DNA of 64,000 nucleotides, taken from positions 1 to 64,000 of the forward strand of contig JADZAS010000026.1 in assembly GCA_020852515.1 (NCBI GenBank). The letters run 5' to 3'. A program made the translations under genes and the position numbers. Source of the stretch: Phycisphaerales bacterium. Its GTDB lineage: Bacteria > Planctomycetota > Phycisphaerae > Phycisphaerales > UBA5793. Below the pieces are notes generated by a model. It did not search any database. It worked only from the letters and a program-made list of their open reading frames with translations, and had not been told where the DNA came from. Within the stretch, counting starts at the first letter, position 1. Each line of letters begins with the position of its first letter. This document shows, one piece after another, positions 28,620-37,323 of the stretch.

Positions 28620-28664
28620 TGCCGCCAGGCCGGCCTGACCTAGTCGCGGCTGCGGAGCGCCATC

Positions 28665-28844
28665 ATGGCTAAGAAGTCAACGGGTCGCGAGTACGTGTGG
28701 CTCCAGTGCACGGAAAGCAACGACCTCAATTACCGAACGCAGATCAACCTCAAGGGCGGAATGCCCGAGAAACTCAAGGAGGGGCTGATGAAGTTCTCTC
28801 CGAGACTGCGCAAGCACACGCTGCATAAGATCAAGCGGAAATAA
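28665..28844 (+). CDS. rpmG: 50S ribosomal protein L33
   Basis: A 59-residue basic protein begins MAKKSTGREYVWLQC and contains NYRTQINLKG, MPEKLKEGLMKFSPRLRKH and ends LHKIKRK. The PEKL ... K-F-P-LRKH-LHK order is the L33 signature. It has one cysteine rather than the four zinc ligands of the C+ type. Its place between tuf and tRNA-Trp/secE is the conserved position in many bacteria. It is short and easily missed. Confidence 0.93.
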   Translation: MAKKSTGREYVWLQCTESNDLNYRTQINLKGGMPEKLKEGLMKFSPRLRKHTLHKIKRK

Positions 28845-28907
28845 CCCCGCGGGCGGGTTGACCCCTCCCGTGCGGATCGATCGAGGCGGGCCGTCGCGGC
28901 CCCGCGT

Positions 28908-28980
28908 ACGGGCGTAGCTCAATTGGTAGAGCAGCTGATTCCAAATCAGCAGGTTGGGGGTTCGAGTCCTCCTGCCCGTG
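28908..28980 (+). tRNA. tRNA-Trp(CCA)
   Basis: Acceptor arms ACGGGCG and TGCCCGT pair (one G-T). The anticodon stem GCTGA/TCAGC encloses TTCCAAA, giving anticodon CCA. The T arm holds GGGGGTTCGAGTCCTCC. The discriminator is G and CCA is not encoded. It lies between rpmG and secE, the standard arrangement. Confidence 0.96.
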
Positions 28981-29047
28981 TTTGAAACCTTCCCCCGCAG
29001 CGGCAAGCGGCGCTGCCTTTCCCCGAATCAGAGTCTGACCGATCCCC

Positions 29048-29476
29048 ATGGCTGGCGCAATCTACAAACCGGAACAGGGCTACTGGACGCGGGTGATGAG
29101 TTCCGTCGCGGTCGGCGTCATCGGCCTGGCCGGAGCCGTATGGATCTACGACCAGCTGACGGGCGCGAACATCTACCTGCGCGGCGGCTTGGCGGCGGGC
29201 TTCCTCATCGCCGCGGCGGCGCTGGTGTACTGGGTCTACGGCGTCAACCGCAAGACGGTGGATTTCTTCATCGCCACCGAGGGTGAGCTGAAGAAGGTGA
29301 ACTGGACGACGCGGCGCGAGATCATCGGCTCGACGTGGGTCGTGGTCATCGTCGCCGTCTCCATCGCCGCGATCCTCTTCGTCGTGGACATCTTCTTTAA
29401 GGAACTGTTCAGCGCCATCGGCATCCTGACGGGGGGCAGCTACTTCGTGGACCTCTTCAAGAGCCTGTTCGGTTGA
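29048..29476 (+). CDS. secE: Preprotein translocase subunit SecE
   Basis: SecE clamps SecY in the translocon. The 142-residue protein has three membrane segments (residues about 18-36, 48-66 and 95-115). The conserved amphipathic stretch ATEGELKKVNWTTRREIIGSTWVV lies just before the last helix. It is longer than minimal SecE because of the two extra N-terminal helices, as in E. coli. It sits 67 bases after tRNA-Trp and 49 bases before nusG, in one likely operon. Confidence 0.95.
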   Translation: MAGAIYKPEQGYWTRVMSSVAVGVIGLAGAVWIYDQLTGANIYLRGGLAAGFLIAAAALVYWVYGVNRKTVDFFIATEGELKKVNWTTRREIIGSTWVVVIVAVSIAAILFVVDIFFKELFSAIGILTGGSYFVDLFKSLFG

Positions 29477-29525
29477 CCGTGCTGCCCGGCAGCCAGCGCG
29501 GCCGAGTGTCCACCGAGGCGATACC

Positions 29526-30173
29526 ATGACCGTTAAGCCCAGCGTGAGCGAGCCCCATCCCGTGGAAGTCAAAGTGACCGACCAGCAAGAGAACATTCCC
29601 GAGGAACCGATCTACCAGCCCGGCATGGACTGGTTCGTGCTCCGCGTGGCCTCCAACAAGGAGAACTACGTCCGCGAGACGCTGCTGCGCAAGGTGCAGA
29701 TCGAGGGGCTGACCAATCTCGTCGGCCGCATCCTCGTGCCCACGGAAAAGACCAAGACCATGAAGGGCGGCAAGCAGCGCATCACCGAGACCAAGCTCTA
29801 CCCGGGCTACGTCTTCGTCGAGATGCGCCTCGAGCCCGACGGCCGCATCCCCCAGGACGTCTTCTTCCTCATCAAGGAGACGACCGGCGTGGGCGACTTC
29901 GTCGGCACGGCCGGCCGGCCCACGCCGATGAGCAAGAGCGAAGTCGAGCAGATGCTCCACGACGCGCGCAAGCCCGACGAGGTGCCGCAGGTCAAGGCCG
30001 AGTTCACCAAGGGCGACGTCGTGAAGATCAAGGAAGGCCCCTTCGAGAACATGGAAGGGACCGTCGACGAGTTCATGCCCGACAAGGGCATCGTGCGCGT
30101 CCTCGTCACCATCTTCGGCCGCCAGGCGCCCATCGAGGTCGAGTACTGGACCTTGTCGCGCGCGGATGAGTAG
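29526..30173 (+). CDS. nusG: Transcription termination/antitermination protein NusG
   Basis: NusG binds RNA polymerase and links it to Rho or the ribosome. The 215-residue protein has the NGN domain starting WFVLRVASNKENYVRETLLRKV, with LYPGYVFVEM and TTGVGDFVGTAGRPTPMS, and a C-terminal KOW domain FTKGDVVKIKEGPFENMEGTV. A 35-residue N-terminal extension precedes the NGN domain. Downstream, rplK is absent and a convergent gene ends 18 bases away, so the usual secE-nusG-rplKAJL-rpoBC series is interrupted here. Confidence 0.96.
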   Translation: MTVKPSVSEPHPVEVKVTDQQENIPEEPIYQPGMDWFVLRVASNKENYVRETLLRKVQIEGLTNLVGRILVPTEKTKTMKGGKQRITETKLYPGYVFVEMRLEPDGRIPQDVFFLIKETTGVGDFVGTAGRPTPMSKSEVEQMLHDARKPDEVPQVKAEFTKGDVVKIKEGPFENMEGTVDEFMPDKGIVRVLVTIFGRQAPIEVEYWTLSRADE

Positions 30174-30191
30174 AGCCCGTCACTTCCTAGA

Positions 30192-30803
30192 TTAATCCAG
30201 CAGCCGCGCGATCTCGCGCGCCCGCTGCAGATTGCGCCAGATGCGCTGTTCGCGGCCCTCGACATCGGCAAGGGCCTTGATGGCCTGGGATACGGAAGTG
30301 TACTTCTGCCGGTCGCGCCGGAGCCTCGCAAGGATTTCAGCCCCGCGCCCGGCCACGTCGCGGCAAGGGCGCACCGACACGCGCGTGTCAAGCACATCAG
30401 CCAGCGCCTGCGCGAAGACGCGGTCGATTGAGCCGCATGGTTCGGTGAAGCCGGTGATCACGAAGCGGCGCACGGGTATGCCCTGCGATTGCACGACTTG
30501 TACGGCGTCGCGCAGATTCAACGCCAGTCGCTCGCAGCTGGTGAGTGCGTCGATGCTCTCGCGCGGCCGCTCGATCGCCGGTCCCCACTGGATCGCGTAG
30601 GTGCAGTATCCCTCAGCCAGGCCCGCGGGGTGGAAGACCGCGCGCTGAATTGTCGAAACGGGAACGCGGCTGCTCATCGCCGTGCGCGGCCAGTCAGCGC
30701 CGGCGCCAACCTCGCCGGCGCATTCGATGACCAGGGTTGACGGCTCCGCCACGCCCGCCGCCGCAAGCCGCACGAGCAGTCGATCCAGCGGCTCGCGGGT
30801 CAC
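30192..30803 (-). CDS. Hypothetical protein, last gene of the nadD operon
   Basis: The 203-residue cytoplasmic protein is not recognised. It contains LVIECAGEVGAGADWPRTAMS near the start, a central RRFVITGFTEPCGSIDRVFAQAL, and an Arg-rich helical C terminus. It starts with a GTG that overlaps the nadD stop in a GTGA junction, so it is translationally coupled. This tight link suggests a role near NAD or nucleotide metabolism, but no catalytic motif is evident. Confidence 0.65.
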   Translation of the reverse strand: MTREPLDRLLVRLAAAGVAEPSTLVIECAGEVGAGADWPRTAMSSRVPVSTIQRAVFHPAGLAEGYCTYAIQWGPAIERPRESIDALTSCERLALNLRDAVQVVQSQGIPVRRFVITGFTEPCGSIDRVFAQALADVLDTRVSVRPCRDVAGRGAEILARLRRDRQKYTSVSQAIKALADVEGREQRIWRNLQRAREIARLLD

Positions 30804-31444
30804 GGCGAGGCATCGCTTTCATAGAGACGGTGCGAGCGAATGTACTCATGCACGCGCGGGTCGATGAGACCGGCGACCTCTTCGCCGCTGGCCAGGCGCC
30901 GGCGAACCTCGGTCGAACTGACGTAGTCGAGCGGCACATCGACGACCCACGCCAGGCGCTCGGCCGGCGCGCTCGAGGCGCGCAGCGATTCGCGCGTGTC
31001 CGGCGGCCTCAACACGACCACCGGCCGGGCCAGTTGCACGATTCGCTCCGGCTGGCGCCAGCGGTCGAACGTGCGGAGCTGGTCGCTGCCCATGAACAGC
31101 CGCAGTTGCACCTCGCCGGCCAGCGCTGCCCGCAGGGCTTCGAGTGTGTCCACCGTGTAACTCGCGCCGGTGCGCTCGATCTCGAAGGTGCTGATCGAAG
31201 TGCGCGGCTGATGCTCCAGCGCCAGGCGCAGCATCGCCAGGCGATGGCCGTCCGGAGTCTGCGGCGCCTGCTTGAGCGGCGACTGTTGCGCGGGGATGAA
31301 CAGGACGTGATCGCACTGCGCCGCATCCGCCGCCTCCAGGGCCAGGCGCAGGTGCGCGCGGTGCGGCGGGTCGAACGTCCCGCCCACCACCAGCAGCCGC
31401 CTCGTCTCAAGCGGCAGCGGCGGCTCGATCGGAAACCCCTTCAC
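30800..31444 (-). CDS. nadD: Nicotinate-nucleotide adenylyltransferase
   Basis: NadD makes deamido-NAD from nicotinate mononucleotide and ATP. The 214-residue protein has the nucleotidyltransferase start LLVVGGTFDPPHRAHLRLAL (GxFDPxHxGH type), FIPAQQSPLKQ, SYTVDTLEALR, LFMGSDQL and the ISSTEVRRRL-type motif as VSSTEVRRRLASG. The start is a GTG at 31444 within a GTGA overlap with the upstream gene. The open frame extending to 31702 is an overlap with that gene and is not used. Confidence 0.94.
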   Translation of the reverse strand: MKGFPIEPPLPLETRRLLVVGGTFDPPHRAHLRLALEAADAAQCDHVLFIPAQQSPLKQAPQTPDGHRLAMLRLALEHQPRTSISTFEIERTGASYTVDTLEALRAALAGEVQLRLFMGSDQLRTFDRWRQPERIVQLARPVVVLRPPDTRESLRASSAPAERLAWVVDVPLDYVSSTEVRRRLASGEEVAGLIDPRVHEYIRSHRLYESDASP

Positions 31445-32157
31445 GCCGGCGCCTCCTCCTCGCAGAGCAGGTTCTCGAGCACCCCCACCACTCCCCGCAT
31501 CGCCAGCTTGGAGCCCTCGCCCATGCGGCGCACCGTCGAAATCGCGCGCGGCTGGCGGAGCAGGTCGTAGCCGATGCGCCACGGCCGCACGCGGCCATTG
31601 CGGCCGATCCAGTGGTCGATGCCGTCGGGCAGGATGGTCTGCACATCGTCGCTCACGCCGCGCACCACGCCCCAGCTTTTGTGGTTCGTCTGCGTCGCCC
31701 ACGCGGCGAGCGCGGCGGATTCGGTGTCCACCAGCGCCGCCCCGGTCGTCTCATGCGCACTGCGGCGTTCTTCGGGCAGGCGGAGGATGCGGCGGCTGGT
31801 GAACATGTCGCACATCGCCAGGCCCCGCGCCGCGGATTCATCGCGCGGCCAGGTCGCGGTCCACTTCTCCCCATCATCGCTCATCACCCGCCGAGCCACG
31901 CGCACCTCGCCGGCGCGCAGCCGCGGCATCAGCGCGCCCGCCACGCCCGCAAAGACAATGATGCCAAAGTCGCTGCCGTCGAGTTCAAGGAGAAAATCGA
32001 GCACCGCCTCGACGCCCGGACCCGTGCAGTGAATCGACACTTCGCGCTCGAGGCGAGCCGACGCGTGCAGGTGTTCGGCTTCGTATTCAAGGGCGCACAG
32101 GACAATGGGCCGACTGAGTCGCCCCCTGCTGAGCCCGCTCTGGCCCGCTGTGCTCAC
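31441..32157 (-). CDS. Nucleoside phosphorylase superfamily protein
   Basis: The 238-residue protein has the phosphorylase/MTA-SAH nucleosidase fold pattern: IVLCALEYEAEHL at the N terminus, IIVFAGVAGALMPRLRAGEVRVA (glycine-rich loop), ALVDTESAALAAWA (the substrate-binding Met/Glu region) and VVRGVSDDV (the catalytic Asp region). It resembles the HpnG/MTAN group. Starting with GTG, it heads a three-gene operon with nadD and an unknown gene. The substrate (MTA, SAH, adenosyl-hopane or another) cannot be told. Confidence 0.78.
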   Translation of the reverse strand: MSTAGQSGLSRGRLSRPIVLCALEYEAEHLHASARLEREVSIHCTGPGVEAVLDFLLELDGSDFGIIVFAGVAGALMPRLRAGEVRVARRVMSDDGEKWTATWPRDESAARGLAMCDMFTSRRILRLPEERRSAHETTGAALVDTESAALAAWATQTNHKSWGVVRGVSDDVQTILPDGIDHWIGRNGRVRPWRIGYDLLRQPRAISTVRRMGEGSKLAMRGVVGVLENLLCEEEAPA

Positions 32158-32198
32158 GCCGTGAGTCTAGCGATGTCGGTTGCTGGAATGCAGCCGGC

Positions 32199-32588
32199 TC
32201 AGCGGTCGCCGATGACGGACCGCTCGTGCGCGTCATCCACGACGCCGATGCGCCTGTTCGGACCCATCATCTGCATGACCATGCGATCGAGGCCGTCGAA
32301 CTGCCGGCCGAGTTGCTCGATCGTCAGTCGCTCGGCCAGGAGCATGCCGTTCGCGTCGTACACGCTGTAGCGCGGCCCGGCGTCGCCGGCGCTGACGACG
32401 ATCTCGTGCTCGCGGCCGATAAGGCGACCGAGGACCGCCGGGCCCTCGGGCGAGGACACGCCGGCCGAACCCGCCGAACTGGTGCGCGGACTGAGGATGC
32501 TGGCCATCGCGACAAAGGCGAGCGACAGGCCGAAGATGGCCAGCAGGCGATTGAAGGTGCGGCCGAAGGGGTCCATGTCGAGGTTCAT
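32199..32588 (-). CDS. Hypothetical membrane-anchored protein
   Basis: The 129-residue protein has one N-terminal hydrophobic helix (LLAIFGLSLAFVAMASIL) and a small extracytoplasmic domain (LGRLIGREHEIVVSAG, RYSVYDANGMLLAERL). No family is recognised. An alternative ATG at 32576 would shorten it by four residues. It is 41 bases upstream of the phosphorylase gene and may be in its operon. Confidence 0.6.
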   Translation of the reverse strand: MNLDMDPFGRTFNRLLAIFGLSLAFVAMASILSPRTSSAGSAGVSSPEGPAVLGRLIGREHEIVVSAGDAGPRYSVYDANGMLLAERLTIEQLGRQFDGLDRMVMQMMGPNRRIGVVDDAHERSVIGDR

Positions 32589-32766
32589 CGGCCGGCTCGG
32601 CGGGGATTTGCGATGCGACTGCACAGAAGTGCGCGAGGCGCGGCGTGGCGGGCGTTTCACCCGCTACAGACGCCCGCACCCGGGCGGATTGCCAGTTTGG
32701 CCGTGCATGTTCCCGGGCCTACAATCGGCCCCTTCGAGTGCCGGGCCGCGCTCTCGAAGACCAGCC

Positions 32767-32841
32767 GACCCCATCGTCTAGCCAGGTCCAGGACACCAGG
32801 TTTTCATCCTGGTAACACGGGTTCAAATCCCGTTGGGGTCG
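32767..32841 (+). tRNA. tRNA-Glu(TTC)
   Basis: Acceptor arms GACCCCA and TGGGGTC pair fully. The D arm is in TCGTCTAGCCAGGTCCAGGA, the anticodon stem CCAGG/CCTGG encloses TTTTCAT (anticodon TTC), and the T arm is ACGGGTTCAAATCCCGT. CCA is not encoded. A CTTTTTG follows at once and may aid termination. From the tRNA to the peptidase gene at 33085 (243 bases) I see no gene. Confidence 0.96.
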
Positions 32842-33084
32842 CTTTTTGACAGTAGATCAATCACGCCCTGGCAGGGGCTCGCTCGCACGGCTGTGCCGGG
32901 CCGGTCGTGACGGGTCTGTGGCCGGGACTGGTCCGCGATCGCCGCAGCGCGCGAGACCGCCCAAGTTTCGCATCGCGATCAACCGATAGGACTGGCGACG
33001 CCCTGATGCGCCTGCACCGTTACCAGACTCGCCCGCCTGAAGTGCATTGAATTGTCACCCTGCGCGCATCGGAGACTGCTGCTC

Positions 33085-34629
33085 ATGCCCTTTCGCCGCC
33101 TGACCGTCCTGCCCACCATCCTGGCCCTGCTGCTGAGCGTGACGCTCGGCGTCGATGACGCGGCGGCGCAAACCTCGCGGCTCAACGTGGCAACCCAGGT
33201 GCGCGACAAGATCGCCGGGGCCCGGCTGGGCGGGGCGTCGATCACCTGCCAGGTCGTCGAGGTCGATACGGGCGATGTGCTCGCCTCGGTCGAGCCCGAG
33301 CGGGCGATGATTCCGGCGAGCAATCTCAAGCTCATCACTTCGGGCACCGCGCTGCTCGCGCTGGGGACGGATTTCAGTTTCGAGACGCACATGATCCGCA
33401 GCGGCGATCGCCTCATCATCGTCGGCAGCGGCGATCCGGCCCTGGCGGACCCCGAACTGCTCACGAGCATGCAGATGAGCATCGAGGCGTTCATCGACCT
33501 GTGGATCGACGATGTGGTCGCGTCGGGCATGACCGAAATCAGCGAACTCATCATCGATGACCGCGTCTTCGACCGGCAGTTCGTGAACGCGACGTGGGAA
33601 GAGGAAGACCTGCTCTACCCGTACGGAGCGCAGGTGAGCGGGTTCAACTACTTCGGCAACTGCCTGTGGTTCTACGCCTGGCCGGCGCGGCAGGCGGGCC
33701 AGGCGCCGACGTATCGCATCGAGCCGGATGTGTCTTCCTTCCTGCGCTTCAGAAACGAAGCGAGCACGACGGTGAGCGCCAAGGCCACGAACCAGATCTA
33801 CGTCGTGCGGCCGCTGACTGTCAATGAATTTGCCATGCGCGGCACGATCCGCCGGCCGCAGGCGGCGCCGATGAAGATCACGGTGCACAACCCGCCGTCG
33901 CTCTACGCGCAACTGTTCGCGCAGCGGCTGCGCCAGCGCGGCGTCAAGGTAGCCGCGGCGCGCACGGCCGGCGAGGGCGATCCCCTGCCGTTTGTCGGCG
34001 AGGTGCTCGGCCGCCCGGTGCGCTCGCCGATCGGCACGATCCTCACGCGCTGCAACCAGGACAGCGACAACCTCTACGCCGAGGCGCTGCTCAAGCGCAT
34101 CGGCCACGAAGTCACGGACCAGCCCGGCTCGTGGACGAACGGCGCCGCGGTGGTGCGGCTGGTGCTCAGCAAGCACCTCGGACCCGCCGCGGCCACGCAG
34201 GTGCGCATGATCGACGGCTCGGGCCTGAGCCGCGAGAACCGCGTCACCGCCGGCGTGGTGGCGTCGTGGCTGGCGATGCTCGGCCGCAATCCGCAGACGG
34301 CCGAAATGTTCCACGATTCGTTGGCGCTGGCGGGCGAGAACGGCACGCTGCGCAAGCGCTTCGGCGATCGCGATCTCACCTGCGAGGTGCGGGCCAAGAG
34401 CGGCTACATCTCCGGCGTGTCGTGCCTGTCCGGCTACGTCACGAGCCCGGCCGGACGGAGCCTGGCGTTCTCGGTGCTGGTCAACGACATCAAACAGGGC
34501 GAAGTTTCCGTTGCCAAGAAGCTGCACGAAGACATCGTCGCCGTTCTCGACCGCTACCTGTCGGCGACGGATCCGCGCGTCGTGGAAGGCGAGGAGGCCG
34601 AAGAAGCCGCGCCGCAACTGGGTGGGTAA
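33085..34629 (+). CDS. dacB: D-alanyl-D-alanine carboxypeptidase/endopeptidase, PBP4 type
   Basis: This peptidase family S13 protein trims and cuts peptidoglycan cross-links in the periplasm. The 514-residue protein has a signal peptide (VLPTILALLLSVTLG). The three penicillin-binding motifs are in order: S79-N-L-K82 (PASNLKLITSG), S327-D-N329 (QDSDNLYAE) and K438-S-G440 (AKSGYISGV). The long insertion between the first two motifs is typical. The ATG at 33085 is chosen over an upstream TTG at 33052 because it begins the signal peptide directly. The 237 bases after it hold no evident gene. Confidence 0.92.
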   Translation: MPFRRLTVLPTILALLLSVTLGVDDAAAQTSRLNVATQVRDKIAGARLGGASITCQVVEVDTGDVLASVEPERAMIPASNLKLITSGTALLALGTDFSFETHMIRSGDRLIIVGSGDPALADPELLTSMQMSIEAFIDLWIDDVVASGMTEISELIIDDRVFDRQFVNATWEEEDLLYPYGAQVSGFNYFGNCLWFYAWPARQAGQAPTYRIEPDVSSFLRFRNEASTTVSAKATNQIYVVRPLTVNEFAMRGTIRRPQAAPMKITVHNPPSLYAQLFAQRLRQRGVKVAAARTAGEGDPLPFVGEVLGRPVRSPIGTILTRCNQDSDNLYAEALLKRIGHEVTDQPGSWTNGAAVVRLVLSKHLGPAAATQVRMIDGSGLSRENRVTAGVVASWLAMLGRNPQTAEMFHDSLALAGENGTLRKRFGDRDLTCEVRAKSGYISGVSCLSGYVTSPAGRSLAFSVLVNDIKQGEVSVAKKLHEDIVAVLDRYLSATDPRVVEGEEAEEAAPQLGG

Positions 34630-34866
34630 GGCGAGGCGCCGCGCGCCGTCATGCCATGACGAGGCGCAAGCGCCCGCCTCCGCTCCGAAGAGGCACAAGC
34701 GGGTAGCCACGGGTAAGCGCAGCCGCAACGCGGCACAGCGCCGGCGTGAAGATCGGCGGCACGGGCACCGATGCGCGTGAGTGTACACCTTCGCCGTCCT
34801 GCGCGCAAGTGATGAGCTTCACAACCTCAATAGAGACGCAGCACAACTTAGGGGGACAGGTCATCG

Positions 34867-35514
34867 TCACTTCGACCTGTGAGCAGCACCGCACTCGGTG
34901 CAAATCGGCGAACTCCCACGAGGATATCCGCAATGCACGCACCTGCCGCGAATAGAACGGTGATACCGCCGAATCGCTGCCGGTCCAAACACCAGGATAA
35001 AAAGACTTGCAGAGTAGAAGAGCGAATTGAACACGCAGCCTCGCCAGATCGGCCGGGTCGGCAAGTATCGTTGATCGATTGCCCCCGGGATGCGATGTTT
35101 GCACCACGGTACCCACTCCGGGATGAGCAGCCCCTCTCTCCATCGACTCGGCGGCACCCAGGAAATCGGCGGGTAATAGTAAGCATTCACTTCCTGGCGG
35201 ATGCGTTCCAGGTAGACACTGTGCACGGGCCAACCGGCGCTCAGCGTCCATGTACGCGTGTAGGTCCCCATTAGCTGTCTTCGATCCGATCGAGTTATGC
35301 CGAGTCCTCGTTCCTCAATCAGCTGGATGGGATGAATACTTACCTCGGGCGGAGGCATGTGCGGTAGTCCGTTATACGTGATGCGCGTGTCTATTGTGGG
35401 CGACCAACATACGCAGGCCCAGGCCAAGGCGACATTCAGAATCGGTCCTGACACCAGAATGAACAGAATGATCAGAATCCGTCGACGAAGCTGGCTTCCC
35501 GATTCAGTGATCAT
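34867..35514 (-). CDS. Membrane protein with C-terminal zinc ribbon
   Basis: The 215-residue protein has a membrane helix near each end (ILIILFILVSGPILNVALAWA and VFNSLFYSASLFILVFG). The C terminus RCVHCGYPRGSSPICTECG is a four-cysteine zinc ribbon of a kind frequent in planctomycete membrane proteins. The region between the helices is predicted to be outside the membrane, with the ribbon in the cytoplasm. The function is unknown. Base composition is lower in GC than the neighbours, which could indicate a laterally acquired or fast-evolving gene. Confidence 0.72.
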   Translation of the reverse strand: MITESGSQLRRRILIILFILVSGPILNVALAWACVCWSPTIDTRITYNGLPHMPPPEVSIHPIQLIEERGLGITRSDRRQLMGTYTRTWTLSAGWPVHSVYLERIRQEVNAYYYPPISWVPPSRWREGLLIPEWVPWCKHRIPGAIDQRYLPTRPIWRGCVFNSLFYSASLFILVFGPAAIRRYHRSIRGRCVHCGYPRGSSPICTECGAAHRSK

Positions 35515-35593
35515 TGAGCGACTTCTGTATGTGTTAGAGCATCCCGCAGCAAACTTGGAGACTAGACCGCCCCTTCAGGGCTCAACTGGTTGA

Positions 35594-35660
35594 CCCAACC
35601 TCATCCCCGGGGCGATGCCCCGGGCTGCCATCTTCCGCCCCTTCGGGAGTCAAGAGATCG
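35594..35660. repeat. Intergenic palindromic element
   Basis: CCCGGGGC-GAT-GCCCCGGG forms a perfect 8-bp-arm palindrome at 35606-35624, followed by CTGCCATCTTCCGCCCCTTCGGGAG. This wording resembles small palindromic repeats scattered in planctomycete genomes. It separates the zinc-ribbon gene from the serine hydrolase gene. Confidence 0.5.
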
Positions 35661-35710
35661 GCTTGTTCTTCGCCGGCGCCGCGTCGCACGTCGCAACCGA
35701 CGAATCTCGT

Positions 35711-36925
35711 TCACGGAATCAGTTCCATGACTCTGAGCACTTCGACGATCGCTTCGTCGCACGCCGGCGCTGCGTGTTCGTTTGCGACGTTGGTCACGGC
35801 TATGGCGGCGGCGTGGCGCGCGGGCGCGATCCAGATGACGGCGAACCACAGGCCGTTGCTGCCGGCATGCGTGAGGATCGACCCGCCGGCCCACGGACGC
35901 TCGCCGGTCACCCAGCCCAGCGCGTAGTCCTGCTGGTAGAAGTCGTCATGCAGGATCGACCAGGCCTCGGGCTTGAGATACGTCGATGCCTCGCCCGCGC
36001 CGCCGCTCGCGCTCGCCGCGGCGAATTTCGCCCAGTCGGCCAGCGAAAGATGCACCGTGCCCGCCGGGCCGAGCGCGGCGGGATTGTCAGCGCCCGCCGT
36101 CCACGGGCCCACCGGCTTGAGCGTCGCACCCGCACCGGCGTGGCCCCACGGCTGCGAAGTTTCATCGTGACTTATCTTCTCGGATTGCGGCGCGCCGAAG
36201 CCGGCTGAGCGCATCTCGAGCGGCTCGAAGACTTCGCTTCGCATCAGATCTTCCCACGACCGTCCCGTGGCGTGCTCCATCATGGAGCCGGCGATGACGT
36301 AGCCGAAGTTGGAGTACGCCATTTCGCTGCCCGGCTCGGACGCCGGCGAGCGCGAGAGGATGAGCCGGGCCACGGCACGGCGCTGCTCGATGATCGGGCC
36401 GTTGAGCGACCGGACCGTGGGCCAGATGGCGGGGTCGGGCTGGCGATCTTCGGGCAGACCCGATCGGTGCGAGAGTAGTTGGCGCAGCGTGACGCCGCGC
36501 CAGGCCGGGAGGATTTCTTCGCCGACGCCCTCGATGGAGCCGAGCGAGGCGCCGATGGTGGTGTCCCACTCGATCTTGTCGGCCTCGACAAGTCGCGCGG
36601 CGAGCGCAGCGGTCATCGCCTTGGTGCACGAGCCAATGTGCCAGAGGTCATCGGTCGTGACCGGTTCAGCAAAGCCGGCGCGGCGCACTCCAACGGCCCC
36701 GATGGCCGCGACCTGGCCGTCGCGCACGGCGACGGCGGCGAGGGCGGGGAGTCGGCGCGATTCAAGGATGGACTGCAACTTGGGCGCGACGTCAATCGGC
36801 TTCGCCGGCGCATCGGCATCGGTCTGTGCCGCGGCGGCGCGGCTGAGCAGCAGCGCCGCTGCGACCAGCGCCGCACCAAGGCGTCTGGCAACGCATTGGG
36901 CGGAGGGAAGGTGCGCCGGGTTCAT
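35711..36925 (-). CDS. Serine hydrolase, beta-lactamase/DD-peptidase family
   Basis: The 404-residue protein has a signal peptide (LGAALVAAALLLSRAAAAQ) and class C beta-lactamase-type motifs: S99-C-T-K102 in HIGSCTKAM, Y204-S-N206 in MAYSNFGYV, LSHRSGLP, and HAGSNG in place of KTG. These enzymes include esterases, DD-peptidases and peptide hydrolases; resistance cannot be inferred. It overlaps the mscL stop by 4 bases (ATGA), so the two are coupled. Confidence 0.88.
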   Translation of the reverse strand: MNPAHLPSAQCVARRLGAALVAAALLLSRAAAAQTDADAPAKPIDVAPKLQSILESRRLPALAAVAVRDGQVAAIGAVGVRRAGFAEPVTTDDLWHIGSCTKAMTAALAARLVEADKIEWDTTIGASLGSIEGVGEEILPAWRGVTLRQLLSHRSGLPEDRQPDPAIWPTVRSLNGPIIEQRRAVARLILSRSPASEPGSEMAYSNFGYVIAGSMMEHATGRSWEDLMRSEVFEPLEMRSAGFGAPQSEKISHDETSQPWGHAGAGATLKPVGPWTAGADNPAALGPAGTVHLSLADWAKFAAASASGGAGEASTYLKPEAWSILHDDFYQQDYALGWVTGERPWAGGSILTHAGSNGLWFAVIWIAPARHAAAIAVTNVANEHAAPACDEAIVEVLRVMELIP

Positions 36926-37275
36926 GCCGCCGCCGCCTCGCGCTGCCGCAGCACGCGATTCATGACCTTGATGACGAAGAAGACGGACAAGCCGACGATG
37001 AGGAACTCGATGATGGTGTTGATGAACATGCCGTAGCGCATGGCGACCTCGGGCGTCACCACAACGCTGTTTTCATCCATGGTCGCCGCCCGGAGGAGGA
37101 TCTGGAGGTCTTTGAACTCGACGCGCCCCAGCGCCATGCCGATGGGCGGCATGAGAATGTCATTGACCATCGAGTTGACGATCTTGTTGAACGAAGCGCC
37201 GAGGATGATGCCCACGGCCATGTCCACGACGTTTCCCTTGACGGCGAACTCGCGAAACTCCTGAACGAAACCCAC
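36922..37275 (-). CDS. mscL: Large-conductance mechanosensitive channel
   Basis: MscL opens under membrane tension to release solutes during osmotic downshock. The 117-residue protein has the family start FVQEFREFAVKGNVVDMAVG, the pore helix VGIILGASFNKIVNSMVNDILMPPIG and the second helix INTIIEFLIVGLSVFFVIKVMN. The start is a GTG at 37275 with AAAGGAA upstream. The C-terminal cytoplasmic helix is shorter than in E. coli. Confidence 0.96.
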   Translation of the reverse strand: MGFVQEFREFAVKGNVVDMAVGIILGASFNKIVNSMVNDILMPPIGMALGRVEFKDLQILLRAATMDENSVVVTPEVAMRYGMFINTIIEFLIVGLSVFFVIKVMNRVLRQREAAAA

Positions 37276-37323
37276 GATGACACCGTTCCTTTCGAGGGCG
37301 CCAGGCGCCGGGTGAGCGAGACG

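Noticed and set aside
33055-34788. 577-codon open frame antisense to the PBP4-type peptidase
   Set aside because: It lies opposite a gene with all three catalytic motifs, shows no domain or signal, and has the Arg/Ala/His-rich composition of a GC-rich shadow frame.
35601-35894. Arg-rich 97-codon open frame on the minus strand
   Set aside because: It overlaps the serine hydrolase gene and a palindromic repeat; its composition is that of a shadow frame.
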